64,000 nt of DNA, taken from contig PHSP01000001.1 of NCBI GenBank assembly GCA_002862125.1, positions 1,708,501-1,772,500 of the forward strand, given 5' to 3'. The translations under genes were made by a program, and so were the position numbers. Under the pieces are notes generated by a model, which saw only the letters and a program-made list of their open reading frames with translations, had not been told where the DNA came from and searched no databases. The stretch is from Methylobacter sp. KS41. Lineage in GTDB: Bacteria > Pseudomonadota > Gammaproteobacteria > Methylococcales > Methylomonadaceae. Shown piece after piece: positions 35,679 through 46,051 of this stretch (its first letter is position 1; each line of letters opens with the position of its first letter).

Positions 35679-38066
35679 ATGACAACATCTGATAAATCAA
35701 CAGTTTCCGCTCCGCTAAGCGCGGATGAACTTCAAAAGATTAATGCCTATTGGCGAGCCTGTAATTACCTGGCCGCCGGCATGATTTATCTGCGTGATAA
35801 TCCACTATTGAAAGAGCCGCTAACCCCCCTCCATATCAAGAACCGCCTTTTAGGCCACTGGGGATCGAGTCCTGGCCTGAGCTTTGCCTATATCCACATG
35901 AACCGGCTTATTAACAAGTACGGCTTTGACGCCATTTTTCTGGCCGGACCGGGACACGGCGCGCCTGGAGTTCTGGCCCCTGTTTACCTCGAAGGAACTT
36001 ACCCAGAAATCTATCCCAACAAAGGTGAAGATGAAGAAGGCTTATTACAATTTTTTAAAGAGTTTTCTTTTCCCGGCGGGATCGGCAGCCACTGTACGCC
36101 CGAAACTCCCGGCTCCATCCATGAAGGGGGCGAACTGGGCTACAGCATTTCTCATGCTTACGGCGCCGCCTACGATAATCCCGATTTGCTGGTGACTGTT
36201 GTGGTGGGCGATGGCGAGTCGGAAACCGGACCGCTGGCAACATCCTGGCATTCCAATAAATTCCTCAACCCGGTTCGCGACGGCGCGGTATTGCCAATTC
36301 TGCATCTTAACGGGTACAAGATCAACAATCCGACAATCCTGTCACGCATTTCCCGCGAGGAACTGGAAAGCCTGTTTCAGGGTTACGGCTACACCCCTTG
36401 CTTCGTGGAGGGCGGCGATCCGGAAACAATGCACCAGCTTATGGCGAGCGTTCTCGAAGAGTGTGTTCTGGAAATCCGCCGTATCCAGGAAGAGGCCCGC
36501 CGTACCGGCAGCCTAACCCGGCCACGCTGGCCGATGATTGTTTTGCGCAGCCCGAAAGGATGGACGGGGCCCAAGGAAGTGGATGGGCATAAAGTGGAAG
36601 GTTTTTGGCGTGCGCATCAGGTGCCTCTGGCAGGGATGAAAGAAAATCCGGCGCACCTGAAACAACTGGAAGATTGGCTGCGCAGTTATAAACCGGAAGA
36701 ATTATTTGATTCGACCGGCAAATTGATCCCCGAGCTTAAGGCGCTGGCACCCAAAGGCACGCGGCGAATGAGCGCGAATCCTCACGCCAACGGCGGTCTT
36801 TTGCGCAAAGCCTTGCGGATGCCGGACTTCCAGGAATACGCGCTGGCACTGGACAGCCCCGGTAAAACCGCGGCGGAAAATACGCGCCCGCTGGGTAAAT
36901 TCCTGCGCGATATTATGGCCGGCAACATGAGCAATTTCCGTGTATTCGGCCCGGATGAAAACAGCTCCAACAAACTGGATGACATCTATAAGGCCAGCAA
37001 AAAAACCTGGCTGGCGGACTATTTCCCCGAAGATGCTGACGGCGGCGAACTGTCACCGGATGGCCGGGTGATGGAAATGCTGTCCGAGCACACTCTGGAA
37101 GGCTGGCTGGAAGGCTATTTGCTGACGGGCCGCCACGGTTTCTTTGCTACTTACGAAGCGTTTGTGCATGTGATTGATTCCATGTTCAATCAGCACGCCA
37201 AATGGTTAGAGATGTCCAGGGCGGTGCCCTGGCGCGCCGCCGTATCATCGCTCAATCTGTTGATTACTTCCACCGTCTGGCGGCAGGATCACAACGGCTT
37301 TACCCATCAGGACCCCGGCTTCCTCGACCTGGTCGTAAACAAGAGTCCGTCCGTGACCCGCATCTACCTGCCGCCGGACGTTAACTGCCTGCTTTCCGTG
37401 GCAAACCATTGCCTGAACAGCACCAACTACATTAACGTGATTGTCTGCGACAAACAGAAACATCTGCAATACCTGGATATGGACGCAGCGATTAAACACT
37501 GCACTAAAGGCATTGGCATCTGGGAATGGGCCAGCAACGACGACGGATATGAACCGGATCTGGTGATGGCTAGCGCCGGCGATATTCCCACCAAGGAAGC
37601 CCTGGCGGCAACCGTATTGCTCCGAGAAAACTTTCCGCAAATCAAAATCCGCTTTATTAATGTCGTTGATTTATACAAATTGGTGCCCAGTAGCGAGCAC
37701 CCGCATGGTCTTTCAGATCGTGATTTCGACGGCCTGTTTACGCTGGATAAACCGGTCATTTTCAACTTTCATGGTTACCCGTGGTTAATACATCGTCTCG
37801 CTTACCGGCGCAACAACCACAAGAACCTGCATGTGCGAGGTTACAAGGAAAAAGGCAGCATCAACACCCCGCTGGAACTGGCTATCCAGAACGAAACCGA
37901 CCGCTTCAGTCTGGCTATTGACGCTATCGATCGCATCGCGGCCTTACAGGTTTCCGGCGCTCATGTTAAGCAAAAACTGCGCGACCAGCAAATCGAATGC
38001 CGCAACTACGCTTATGCGCATGGCATAGACAGGCCGGAAGACGACCAGTGGCAGTGGCCTTATTGA
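35679..38066 (+). CDS. xfp: phosphoketolase (xylulose-5-phosphate / fructose-6-phosphate)
   Basis: A 795-residue thiamine diphosphate enzyme that cleaves xylulose-5-P (and often fructose-6-P) with phosphate to acetyl phosphate and glyceraldehyde-3-P (or erythrose-4-P). Family signature [15 protein letters not shown] and TPP motif GDGESETGP are present near residues 150-185, with GPGHGAPG near the N-terminus. Length is standard. Start chosen at MTTSDKSTV, after AGAGAG; 37 more upstream codons are open but unlikely to be used. glgP starts 10 bases after the stop, so the two are co-transcribed. Acetate kinase, encoded 3.2 kb downstream, would use its product. Confidence 0.96.
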   Translation: MTTSDKSTVSAPLSADELQKINAYWRACNYLAAGMIYLRDNPLLKEPLTPLHIKNRLLGHWGSSPGLSFAYIHMNRLINKYGFDAIFLAGPGHGAPGVLAPVYLEGTYPEIYPNKGEDEEGLLQFFKEFSFPGGIGSHCTPETPGSIHEGGELGYSISHAYGAAYDNPDLLVTVVVGDGESETGPLATSWHSNKFLNPVRDGAVLPILHLNGYKINNPTILSRISREELESLFQGYGYTPCFVEGGDPETMHQLMASVLEECVLEIRRIQEEARRTGSLTRPRWPMIVLRSPKGWTGPKEVDGHKVEGFWRAHQVPLAGMKENPAHLKQLEDWLRSYKPEELFDSTGKLIPELKALAPKGTRRMSANPHANGGLLRKALRMPDFQEYALALDSPGKTAAENTRPLGKFLRDIMAGNMSNFRVFGPDENSSNKLDDIYKASKKTWLADYFPEDADGGELSPDGRVMEMLSEHTLEGWLEGYLLTGRHGFFATYEAFVHVIDSMFNQHAKWLEMSRAVPWRAAVSSLNLLITSTVWRQDHNGFTHQDPGFLDLVVNKSPSVTRIYLPPDVNCLLSVANHCLNSTNYINVIVCDKQKHLQYLDMDAAIKHCTKGIGIWEWASNDDGYEPDLVMASAGDIPTKEALAATVLLRENFPQIKIRFINVVDLYKLVPSSEHPHGLSDRDFDGLFTLDKPVIFNFHGYPWLIHRLAYRRNNHKNLHVRGYKEKGSINTPLELAIQNETDRFSLAIDAIDRIAALQVSGAHVKQKLRDQQIECRNYAYAHGIDRPEDDQWQWPY

Positions 38067-38076
38067 GGATATAAGG

Positions 38077-40620
38077 ATGGCGAAAAGCAAAAACAACATC
38101 GACAGCGCTTTGAAAAATGATGCAGCGTCCGTGCCGGAAAACCCCCGTACCAGCTTGAGCGCCGCTGCTCTGAAGCAGGCTATTCTCGATCATTTGACCT
38201 ACACCTTGGGCCGGCTGCCGGAAGTTGCCCCCAGACAACTCTATTACAAGGCATTGGCGCTGACTGTGCGGGACCGGCTTCAGCATCTATGGAGCCACAC
38301 AACCCACACCTATTTTGCAGATGTTGGTTTTGAAAAGATAGCTTGCTATTTTTCAGCCGAATTTCTTATGGGTCCTCAACTCGGCAGCAGCCTGGTTAAT
38401 CTTGGCATCGAGAGTGAAGTTCGCGAAGCGGTCACCGAACTTGGCAAGAGCCTCGATGATCTGATTGCCCATGAGGAGGAGCCGGGCCTGGGTAACGGCG
38501 GTCTTGGCCGGCTTGCAGCCTGCTATCTCGATTCCCTCGCGACACTGGAGCGGCCGGCAATTGGTTACGGCATCCGTTACGAATTCGGCATCTTCGACCA
38601 GGAGATTCATGACGGCGAGCAAGTGGAGATCACCGATAAATGGTTGCACTGGGGTAATCCCTGGGAGATTGAAAAACCTGATGTAGCCTACTACGTCAAC
38701 TTCGGCGGCCATTCCGAGAGTTACCATGACCAACTGGGCCGTCTCCGCTGGCGGTGGGTGCCGCACCAGGTAGTAAAAGGCGTGGCTTTCGACACCCCCG
38801 TTCCCGGTTACCGCGTCAATACCTGCAATACCTTGCGTCTCTGGAGCGCGGAGGCCTGTGAGTCTTTTGACTTTCAGGCCTTTAATACCGGCGATTATTA
38901 CGAAGCGGTGGATAATAAAGTTAGTTCCGAAACCTTGACTAAAGTCCTTTATCCTAACGACGAGCCGGAAGCAGGAAAAAAGCTACGCCTGATGCAGCAA
39001 TACTTTTTCGTCTCGTGCTCAGTACAGGACATGCTGCATCTCCTCCATCTGAGCGGTCAACCGCTAGACCATTTTCCAGACCGCTTCGCCGCTCAACTTA
39101 ATGATACCCATCCCTCGATTGCAGTGGCTGAACTGATGCGGCTGCTGATCGATAAGCATCACCTTGACTGGGACCCGGCCTGGAATATTACTGTCCGCAC
39201 ATTCGGCTACACTAATCACACACTGTTGCCGGAAGCCCTGGAAACCTGGTCGCTGCCCCTGTTCAGCGAACTTTTGCCGCGGCACCTGGAAATAATCTAC
39301 GAAATCAATTCCCGTTTTCTTGATGAAGTGCGGCGGCGTTATCCGGGCGATGATCAGCGTGTAGCGCGCCTGTCTCTGATTGACGAGGCTGGCGGCAAGC
39401 GGATACGCATGGCTCATCTCGCCTGCGTTGGCAGTCATGCCGTCAACGGCGTTGCGGCGCTGCATAGCGAGCTGCTAAAGACCAGCGTGCTTAAGGATTT
39501 CTACGAATTGTGGCCAGAGCGTTTCAGTAACAAAACCAACGGTGTGACGCCGCGCCGCTTCATGGCGCTGGCCAATCCCGAATTGAGCGATTTGATTACG
39601 CGCTCGATTGGGGGCGGCTGGGTTACGCAGACTGATGAACTGAAGAAGCTCGAGCTCTTCGCCGAAGATGCAGTCTTTCGTCAAGAATGGCGCGGCGTCA
39701 AGAAAACGAACAAAGAAAAACTTGCCGCTTATATATGCAAGAAAACCGGCATCGAGCTGGATCCGGCGTGGCTGTTCGATATTCAGGTCAAGCGCATTCA
39801 TGAGTACAAACGTCAGCATCTCAATGTGCTGCATATCATCACCTTGTACTGCCGTCTGAAGAGTGACCCTGAGCTCCGTATTCCACCAAGGGCATTTATT
39901 TTCGGCGGCAAGGCAGCCCCCGGCTATTTTCTGGCCAAGCGCATCATCAAACTCATCAATGCCGTGGGAGAGGCAGTCAATAACGACCCTGACGTCAATA
40001 AATACCTGCGCGTAGCTTTTGTTCCCAACTTCAATGTGCAGAATGGCCAGCTGATTTATCCGGCAGCCGATTTGTCCGAACAGATTTCCACGGCGGGCAA
40101 GGAAGCGTCAGGCACCGGTAATATGAAATTCACGTTGAATGGTGCGTTGACGATCGGCACCCTGGATGGCGCCAACGTCGAGATTCGTGAAGAAGTTGGA
40201 ACAGAGAATTTCTTTCTGTTCGGGCTAACCGAAGACGAGGTCGTTCGAGTTCAGCGCGAAGGCTATCATCCAGCTGCTTACATTGAAAAAGACCCGGAGT
40301 TGGCCGAGGCTATTCATCTGATCGCTTCGGGTCATTTTTCTCATGGCGACACTGAAGTATTCCGGTCTTTGGTGGATAATCTGCGCCAGCATGACCCCTT
40401 TCTGGTGTTGGCCGATTATGCGGATTACGTGGCCTGTCAGGACAAGGTTGCCGAGGCGTGGAAAGATCAGGAAAAGTGGACGCGCATGTCCATCCTGAAT
40501 ACGGCCAGAGCCGGCAAATTTTCCTCTGATAGGGCGATTCGCGAATATTGCGATGAGATCTGGAATGTAGGGTCAGTACCTGTCAAATTGCCCATCGATG
40601 AACCGGGATTTTTGACATGA
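38077..40620 (+). CDS. glgP: glycogen phosphorylase
   Basis: An 847-residue alpha-glucan phosphorylase that releases glucose-1-P from glycogen. Early motifs GLGNGGLGRLAACYLDSLATL, the PLP lysine in EASGTGNMKFTLNG and the surrounding GTLDGANVEI are intact, and length fits the family. Ten bases separate it from xfp and it overlaps the next gene by 4 bases (ATGA), so all three form one transcript. Together they supply glucose phosphate from storage and send sugar phosphates to acetyl phosphate. Confidence 0.97.
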   Translation: MAKSKNNIDSALKNDAASVPENPRTSLSAAALKQAILDHLTYTLGRLPEVAPRQLYYKALALTVRDRLQHLWSHTTHTYFADVGFEKIACYFSAEFLMGPQLGSSLVNLGIESEVREAVTELGKSLDDLIAHEEEPGLGNGGLGRLAACYLDSLATLERPAIGYGIRYEFGIFDQEIHDGEQVEITDKWLHWGNPWEIEKPDVAYYVNFGGHSESYHDQLGRLRWRWVPHQVVKGVAFDTPVPGYRVNTCNTLRLWSAEACESFDFQAFNTGDYYEAVDNKVSSETLTKVLYPNDEPEAGKKLRLMQQYFFVSCSVQDMLHLLHLSGQPLDHFPDRFAAQLNDTHPSIAVAELMRLLIDKHHLDWDPAWNITVRTFGYTNHTLLPEALETWSLPLFSELLPRHLEIIYEINSRFLDEVRRRYPGDDQRVARLSLIDEAGGKRIRMAHLACVGSHAVNGVAALHSELLKTSVLKDFYELWPERFSNKTNGVTPRRFMALANPELSDLITRSIGGGWVTQTDELKKLELFAEDAVFRQEWRGVKKTNKEKLAAYICKKTGIELDPAWLFDIQVKRIHEYKRQHLNVLHIITLYCRLKSDPELRIPPRAFIFGGKAAPGYFLAKRIIKLINAVGEAVNNDPDVNKYLRVAFVPNFNVQNGQLIYPAADLSEQISTAGKEASGTGNMKFTLNGALTIGTLDGANVEIREEVGTENFFLFGLTEDEVVRVQREGYHPAAYIEKDPELAEAIHLIASGHFSHGDTEVFRSLVDNLRQHDPFLVLADYADYVACQDKVAEAWKDQEKWTRMSILNTARAGKFSSDRAIREYCDEIWNVGSVPVKLPIDEPGFLT

Positions 40621-41255
40621 GCCTGAAAATTTATCTTCTGCGCCATGGCGAAACAGAGTACAGCCAGCGAGGCGCATATTGCGGCGCTCTGGATGCCGGG
40701 CTGACGCCGGAAGGACACCAGATGGCGCAGACTTTTGCCGATGCATACCGTTCGATTCCCTGGGCTGATGTCTACGTCAGCCCCATGAAAAGAGCGATTG
40801 CAACGGCACAGCCTTTATGCGATGCGCTGTGTATGCCCATGCAAATGAGGGATGGACTCCGGGAAATCAGTTACGGTGCTTGGGAAGATCAAGAGTTGGA
40901 CTATGTCCGGCAACGCTACGAACAGGACTACCTGCGCTGGCAGACGGATCCGGCCTGGAATCCGCCGACCGGCGGCGAAACCGCCATTCAGATAGCTGCC
41001 CGCGCCCTTCCTGTCATCACAGAAATAGAATCCGGATACAAGACCGGCGACGTGTTGGTGGTATCCCACAAAGCCACGATACGCATCGTTCTTTGTAGCC
41101 TGCTGGGAATCGACGTAGGCCGCTACCGGGATCGCATCAATGCCCCTGCGGCCTCTGTCAGCATCGTCAAGTTTGGCCCCTATGGGCCAATGCTGGAAGT
41201 TCTGGGCGACCGCAGTTATATGCCCGGACACTTGCGCGAACGCGCCGGAACCTGA
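40617..41255 (+). CDS. histidine phosphatase family protein
   Basis: A 212-residue branch-1 histidine phosphatase. The phosphate pocket LLRHGET has catalytic H10, with R9, and the second basic pair is in VSPMKRA and the later SHKATIR, where H is the expected second histidine. Could be a phosphoglycerate mutase-like or sugar/nucleotide phosphatase; the substrate is not fixed by sequence. It overlaps glgP by 4 bases, so it belongs to the glycogen/phosphoketolase operon and probably acts on a phosphorylated sugar of that route, as inference. Confidence 0.85.
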   Translation: MSLKIYLLRHGETEYSQRGAYCGALDAGLTPEGHQMAQTFADAYRSIPWADVYVSPMKRAIATAQPLCDALCMPMQMRDGLREISYGAWEDQELDYVRQRYEQDYLRWQTDPAWNPPTGGETAIQIAARALPVITEIESGYKTGDVLVVSHKATIRIVLCSLLGIDVGRYRDRINAPAASVSIVKFGPYGPMLEVLGDRSYMPGHLRERAGT

Positions 41256-41312
41256 TGACCAAGCGTGCAAACCCCGACATTGCTCAAACCGGTTGAGACC
41301 TGATTTCCTGCC

Positions 41313-42518
41313 ATGAAAAAATATTTGCTTGTCATCAACGCCGGCTCATCAAGCATCAAGTTCGCTATTTATCAGAAAAATACCTTATCAGTACAGCTTG
41401 TTGAAGACGCCTCGGGACAAATCGAAGGCATCGGCAGTCAGCCGCACTTCACGGTAAAGACTCCTTCTGATCAAGTTTTGGCCGACCGCACGCTTTCTGT
41501 TGACGAAGTTCGCAGTCATTCGGGCGCTATCAGCATCATCCTCGCCTGGCTACGCGACTATTTAGCGGATGGCGAATTGCTGGCGGCGGGGCATCGCGTA
41601 GTTCACGGCGGACGGCGCTACTCCGCGCCAGTCCTGATTGACGCAAAAGTCCTAGCGGAACTGGAAACCCTGATCCCGCTGGCCCCGCTGCATCAACCTC
41701 ATAACCTCGCGACTATCCGGGCGCTGCTGGAAAGCATACCCTCATTGCCGCAAACGGCATGCTTCGACACCGCATTTCATCAAACTCAGCCCGCCGTCGC
41801 GCAAAGCTTCGCCATACCCCGGCGCTTTGCCGATGAAGGCGTGCGCCATTATGGCTTCCACGGCCTGTCCTACGAATATATCGCCTCCGTATTGCCGGCG
41901 CTCGAACCCACGCTCGCGGATGCGCGCATCATCGTCGCCCATCTCGGCAACGGCGCCAGTCTGTGCGCACTTCAAAAAGGCGAGAGTATCGCCACTACCA
42001 TGGGTTTTACTCCGCTCGACGGACTGGTCATGGGCACCCGTTGCGGCAGCATCGACCCCGGTGTATTGCTTTATCTCATGGATCGCCACAACATGGACGC
42101 CCTCGCACTGGAAGAACTGCTCTACCATCATTCCGGCTTGCTGGGCGTTTCCGGCATTTCCAATGACATGCGCGAGTTGCTTGCCAGCAGCGATCCCGGC
42201 GCACAGGAGGCAATCGAATTGTTCGTATATCGCGCCGGGCGTGAAATAGGCTCTTTGGCTGCGGCGCTCGGCGGTCTGGACGCGTTGGTATTCACTGGCG
42301 GGATTGGCGAACATTCCGCCGCGATTCGAGCCAAAATCTGCCTTCAGGCTGCTTGGCTGGGGCTTGACCTTGACGAATCCGCCAATAAAGCCGCAGCCGG
42401 GAGGATTTCTAAGCTTGATTCCGGACTCTCGGCGTGGATTGTGCCTACCGACGAAAACCTGATGATCGCCCGGCACACGCAAAGGCTCGTTTGCCATTCT
42501 GAAGCAATCAATCGATGA
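41313..42518 (+). CDS. ackA: acetate kinase
   Basis: A 401-residue AckA with NAGSSSIKF (9-17), the RHYGFHGLSYEY region, IVAHLGNGASLCA and the late GGIGEHSAAIR motif. It makes ATP and acetate from acetyl phosphate. It is the last gene of the row xfp-glgP-phosphatase-ackA, 57 bases after the phosphatase gene, so the acetyl phosphate of phosphoketolase can be used for substrate-level ATP formation. No phosphotransacetylase gene lies beside it, which fits supply by phosphoketolase. Confidence 0.96.
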   Translation: MKKYLLVINAGSSSIKFAIYQKNTLSVQLVEDASGQIEGIGSQPHFTVKTPSDQVLADRTLSVDEVRSHSGAISIILAWLRDYLADGELLAAGHRVVHGGRRYSAPVLIDAKVLAELETLIPLAPLHQPHNLATIRALLESIPSLPQTACFDTAFHQTQPAVAQSFAIPRRFADEGVRHYGFHGLSYEYIASVLPALEPTLADARIIVAHLGNGASLCALQKGESIATTMGFTPLDGLVMGTRCGSIDPGVLLYLMDRHNMDALALEELLYHHSGLLGVSGISNDMRELLASSDPGAQEAIELFVYRAGREIGSLAAALGGLDALVFTGGIGEHSAAIRAKICLQAAWLGLDLDESANKAAAGRISKLDSGLSAWIVPTDENLMIARHTQRLVCHSEAINR

Positions 42519-42620
42519 ATCTGTGAGATTTAAATATGGTGCTGGAACGTGCAGGGCAAGTCGAACAACATTGTTTTCAAAAAACTACACGCCTATGATA
42601 TTTATCAGCTTTAGCTGTGC

Positions 42621-42666
42621 GGACGGATTTGTCCACCCATGGCGGATGTATTCGCCCCTACGGACG
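42621..42666. repeat. possible dispersed palindromic repeat
   Basis: The stretch with CATGGCGGATGTATTCGCCC and the ending CCTACGGACG resembles the widespread GTAGGGGCGAAT-type intergenic palindromes when read on the minus strand. Only one copy is in the window, so this is a weak call. Confidence 0.3.
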
Positions 42667-42761
42667 TTCAACTTATTTCGGGCATGATCCTTAATCGCTA
42701 TGATGCTTTTTAAGTTTGCGATATTATCACTGCCAAATTAACTTCGGGTTGAAGATCGGGT

Positions 42762-42977
42762 ATGGCATTTGGGAAATTATTGGCAGCAATCGGGGTCGCC
42801 TTATTAATTATTGGTCTGATTGTTAGTTATGCGCCATGGCTAATAAACTGGTTTGGAAAATTACCCGGCGATATCCGCATCGAGGATGAAAAAAAATGGG
42901 TGTTTATCCCGGTCACCTCCATGTTTGTCGTCAGCATTATTTTAACTATCATCATCAATCTGTTTTTTCGTAAATAA
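42762..42977 (+). CDS. DUF2905 small membrane protein
   Basis: A 71-residue protein with two hydrophobic helices (about 5-28 and 47-68) around a short loop GKLPGDIRIEDEKKWVFIPVTSM, the hallmark of DUF2905. Function is unknown. It is monocistronic, with 243 bases upstream. Inner membrane location is expected. Confidence 0.85.
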   Translation: MAFGKLLAAIGVALLIIGLIVSYAPWLINWFGKLPGDIRIEDEKKWVFIPVTSMFVVSIILTIIINLFFRK

Positions 42978-43037
42978 TTCAAGGTATTTTTTATTAGAAC
43001 CCGCTTTCAACTTAAAACGGAACAGTTTAAGGTTAAG

Positions 43038-43092
43038 CCATTCGTAGTGAGCCCTTCGATAAACTTTGGAGATCCGTGTCGAACCATGAACG
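43038..43092. repeat. dispersed intergenic repeat
   Basis: CCATTCGTAGTGAGCCCTTCGA...TCGAACCATGAACG has the form of the widespread imperfect palindromes with GTGAGCCCTTCGA and GAACCATGAACG ends. The centre is diverged. The longer reading frame of the following lipoprotein gene would start inside it, one reason for choosing the later start. Confidence 0.5.
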
Positions 43093-43142
43093 TAACCTGC
43101 TTTAGCGCTTCCCTTGAAAACCTTACAACAAAGGATAAAAAC

Positions 43143-43727
43143 ATGCTTGCATTACTTCAGCGCTTCGCCCTTTGCGCCGTCATCCTCGGGTTAGCGGCCT
43201 GTTCAGCGGTTACCGTCACAACCGACTTTGACCCCTCAACCTCGTTTAATAAATACCACACCTACGCATTAAAGCAAACCAAGGAAGGGCTAACGCTTTC
43301 GCCTTCCAGCGAAACGGCCTTTCGTGATACCTTACGCAACGGTCTTGCCGCGCACGGCATCCGGGAAGCAACGGATCATGCTGATCTATATGTGTTCCAC
43401 TACGTGAGCACGAAAGAAAAAACCATGATTTATCAATCTTATGGCCCTGGTTATGGCGGTTATGGCGCATGGCCGGGAGCTGCGCCTAACTATGGCCCCG
43501 GTTTTGGCGGTTATGGCGCATGGCCCGGAGCTGCGCCTAACTATACCGACGTTTCGCAATACACCGAAGGCACATTAGTAATCGACTTTGTTGACGCAAA
43601 GACTCAGAAGCTTGTTTTTCGCGGCATTGGCAAAGGCATCGTTAGCGACCCCGAAACAAATGCACAACACATCAGTGAGGCTGTGCAAAAAATCATCCTC
43701 GCATTTCCCAGGTCTAACCCGCAGTAA
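43143..43727 (+). CDS. DUF4136 lipoprotein with an internal 17-residue tandem repeat
   Basis: A 194-residue lipoprotein. The signal peptide [20 protein letters not shown] ends in the lipobox LAAC with C20, and the mature part has the DUF4136 features ([19 protein letters not shown] and the end [15 protein letters not shown]). In the middle, residues 101-134 are two copies of a Gly/Tyr/Pro-rich 17-mer ([17 protein letters not shown]; second copy differs by Y to F). Start chosen at 43143 after AAGGAT (43131); the frame also runs up to 43047 through a dispersed repeat. Outer membrane is the likely location. Function unknown. Confidence 0.85.
   Translation: MLALLQRFALCAVILGLAACSAVTVTTDFDPSTSFNKYHTYALKQTKEGLTLSPSSETAFRDTLRNGLAAHGIREATDHADLYVFHYVSTKEKTMIYQSYGPGYGGYGAWPGAAPNYGPGFGGYGAWPGAAPNYTDVSQYTEGTLVIDFVDAKTQKLVFRGIGKGIVSDPETNAQHISEAVQKIILAFPRSNPQ
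43443..43544 (+). repeat. tandem 51-bp duplication inside the lipoprotein gene
   Basis: Units 43443-43493 and 43494-43544 are near identical (only a few substitutions), each coding 17 residues. The DNA similarity points to a recent in-frame duplication. Confidence 0.9.
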
Positions 43728-43788
43728 AACCTGGCGGCATTTTATCCAATTAAACCCGAAAACATTACAAGATCACGGCACTGGCATT

Positions 43789-45378
43789 ATGAATAATCAA
43801 GAACTCTGGCAACGTTATCAGGACTGGCTGTACTTTAACGAAGACCTTGAGCTGTATCTGGATATCAGCAGAATGCGTTTTGACGATCATCTGATGTCCA
43901 CACTGGAGCCAAAATTCGCCAAGGCTTTCAATGATATGACGGCGCTTGAACAGGGCGCGATCGCTAACCCTGACGAAAACCGGATGGTGGGACATTACTG
44001 GCTGCGAAACCCTGAATTAGCTCCGGCGGAGCTGAAAAATGAGATCGTAGACAATCTAGATAAGCTCGAAGCTTTTGTGCAAAAGATACATAAAGGCGAC
44101 ATTCATCCGCCTCTGGCCCCCAAATTCACTGACGTGCTTTCTATCGGGATCGGCGGTTCGGCGCTGGGGCCGCAGTTCGTGGATGAGGCATTGGCAGCCG
44201 ATTTTCCACCGCTGTCCATTCATTTTATCGACAATACGGACCCAGCGGGCATCGATCATATCCTTAACCGCCTGAAAGACCGGCTTAAAAGCACTCTGGT
44301 TATTGTCACCAGCAAATCGGGCGGCACGCCCGAAACGCGTAACGGGATGCTGGAAGTCATGCACGCCTATGAGCAACAGGGCTTGAACTTCGCTAACCAT
44401 GCCGTTGCCGTCACCATGCCGGGCAGCAAAATCGATGAACTGGAACGGATTGAAGCCTGGCTGGCCGAATTTCCAATGTTCGATTGGGTGGGCGGCCGCA
44501 CTTCGGAAATGTCATCGGTGGGTTTATTGTCGGCCTCTTTAGTCGGGATTGACGTTCGTGCGATGCTGGCAGGAGCAAAGGAAATGGACATAGCCACCCG
44601 TGTTCCGGAAATCAGGCGGAATCCCGCCGCTTTGCTGGCGCTTTCCTGGTATTCGGCAGGCAACGGCAAAGGCGAGAAAGATATGGTGGTTCTGCCTTAC
44701 AAAGATAGCCTGCTGCTGTTTTCACGTTATCTGCAACAACTGGTAATGGAGTCCCTGGGCAAGGAAAAAGATCTGGACGGCAATACCGTGCACCAGGGCC
44801 TTGCTGTTTACGGCAACAAGGGCTCCACGGACCAGCATGCCTTTGTGCAACAACTGCGCGAAGGGATTGCGAACTTTTTCGCCGTTTTCATAGAAGTACT
44901 GGAAGACCGGAACGGCGCATCAATTGAAGTAGAGCCGGGCGCCACTTCCGGTGATTTTCTGTCCGGATTTATGCAGGGCACCAGGCAGGCGCTATACGAG
45001 AATCACCGGGATTCGATTACCTTGACGATTCCTCAGGTAAACCCGCGGACAGTCGGCGCACTGATCGCTCTGTTCGAGCGGGCGGTCGGCCTCTATGCCT
45101 CGCTGGTAAACATCAACGCTTATAATCAACCCGGCGTGGAAGCAGGCAAAAAGGCCGCTGAAACCTTATTGGGCTTACAGCGGAAAATTATGGCTGTTTT
45201 GAAAAGCGCCGTTCAGCCTCTTGAACTGGCGGCGCTGGCGGAAAAAGCCGAGGCTGGCGATCAGATTGAACATGTTTACAAGATTGTGCGGCACCTGGCA
45301 GCCAACCGCCGCGGAGTCGTTTTAAATGGTAATCCCGCCAAGCCTAACGGGATTACCATTAGCTACAAGGCATCTTGA
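43789..45378 (+). CDS. pgi: glucose-6-phosphate isomerase
   Basis: A 529-residue Pgi interconverting glucose-6-P and fructose-6-P. Typical parts are [30 protein letters not shown], the [17 protein letters not shown] segment and the C-terminal lysine/histidine region. Start set at [10 protein letters not shown]; the frame is open upstream to 43588 and overlaps the lipoprotein gene, which is unlikely to be used. It complements the storage-sugar genes upstream by linking glucose phosphates with fructose-6-P. A 13-bp perfect hairpin covers the last coding codons. Confidence 0.95.
   Translation: MNNQELWQRYQDWLYFNEDLELYLDISRMRFDDHLMSTLEPKFAKAFNDMTALEQGAIANPDENRMVGHYWLRNPELAPAELKNEIVDNLDKLEAFVQKIHKGDIHPPLAPKFTDVLSIGIGGSALGPQFVDEALAADFPPLSIHFIDNTDPAGIDHILNRLKDRLKSTLVIVTSKSGGTPETRNGMLEVMHAYEQQGLNFANHAVAVTMPGSKIDELERIEAWLAEFPMFDWVGGRTSEMSSVGLLSASLVGIDVRAMLAGAKEMDIATRVPEIRRNPAALLALSWYSAGNGKGEKDMVVLPYKDSLLLFSRYLQQLVMESLGKEKDLDGNTVHQGLAVYGNKGSTDQHAFVQQLREGIANFFAVFIEVLEDRNGASIEVEPGATSGDFLSGFMQGTRQALYENHRDSITLTIPQVNPRTVGALIALFERAVGLYASLVNINAYNQPGVEAGKKAAETLLGLQRKIMAVLKSAVQPLELAALAEKAEAGDQIEHVYKIVRHLAANRRGVVLNGNPAKPNGITISYKAS
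45325..45360 (+). terminator. 13-bp hairpin at the 3' end of the pgi coding region
   Basis: AATGGTAATCCCG (45325-45337), loop CCAAGCCTAA, CGGGATTACCATT (45348-45360). The stem is perfect and lies in the coding sequence just before the TGA at 45376. No T-run follows. May act in mRNA stability or be an inserted palindrome. Confidence 0.4.
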
Positions 45379-45398
45379 TTTTCCGGCAATCCGCTAAA

Positions 45399-45458
45399 GC
45401 AGGCGCTTGCGCGGGATGCTCCAAACCCAAGAAAACCGGCCCGGATAGAAGCGCCTGC
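45399..45458. repeat. 10-bp inverted repeat downstream of pgi
   Basis: GCAGGCGCTT (45399-45408) and AAGCGCCTGC (45449-45458) are perfect inverted copies with a 40-base gap. Could be a transcript end or remains of a small mobile repeat. Confidence 0.4.
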
Positions 45459-45510
45459 CTGAACGTTTAAATGCTGCAACAATTTACAAGACGGAGAATC
45501 GTCTTAGCCT

Positions 45511-45855
45511 TTATGCTGATTCGCCATTCAAGACCTCATCAGCCGGGGCTTCAAACCACTGCTCCCTGGGCACCCAGACTTTTTCCACGGGGTCGTTTTT
45601 GTAATGGGGCGACATGATCTGCACGCCGAACTCGTTGAACACGTCCTGTATGTTGGCATGCAGCGCTGTCAAAGTGATTTGGCGGATTCCGGGCCGTTCG
45701 ACCTGGGCGCTTAGCCGGTACTCTACATAAAAGTCAGATAGCGCAGTCTGCGAAACAAAAGGCTTGGGTTCGGAACTGAGACCAGGGGTTTTCCCGGCGG
45801 CTTGCATCAACATGGCGTGAACCTGCCGCAAAAGAGTTATGTAACCGGAAAAAAC
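45511..45855 (-). pseudogene. remnant of an MscS-type mechanosensitive channel gene
   Basis: The last 115 residues of a 192-codon frame (from RQVHAMLMQAAGKTPGL to the end, including DVFNEFGVQIMSPHYKNDP) match the cytoplasmic C-terminal domain of MscS-family channels. The N-terminal 78 residues of that frame have no channel helices and look like unrelated sequence; upstream the frame runs into a palindromic repeat at 46052-46148. The pore region is missing, so the gene is a 3' fragment, not a working channel. Confidence 0.75.
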
Positions 45856-46051
45856 ACTCAGAATCACTTGATGAAATGGATTATAGTTTGAGATGCCTGC
45901 TGATTCCCAAATAAAGAATAAATCATTAGCGGAGAGGGCGCATTTTATTCTATATTCTTCGTTGAAGAGATTTCGTGCGGAAAAATATTTATTCCGGGCA
46001 AATACTCTTAATTCCACTTTGTCAGATTGCATGATCACTATTTTCCAAGAT

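Noticed and set aside
43588-43788. Longer N-terminus of Pgi
   Set aside because: It would overlap the lipoprotein gene in another frame and does not match the Pgi family start.
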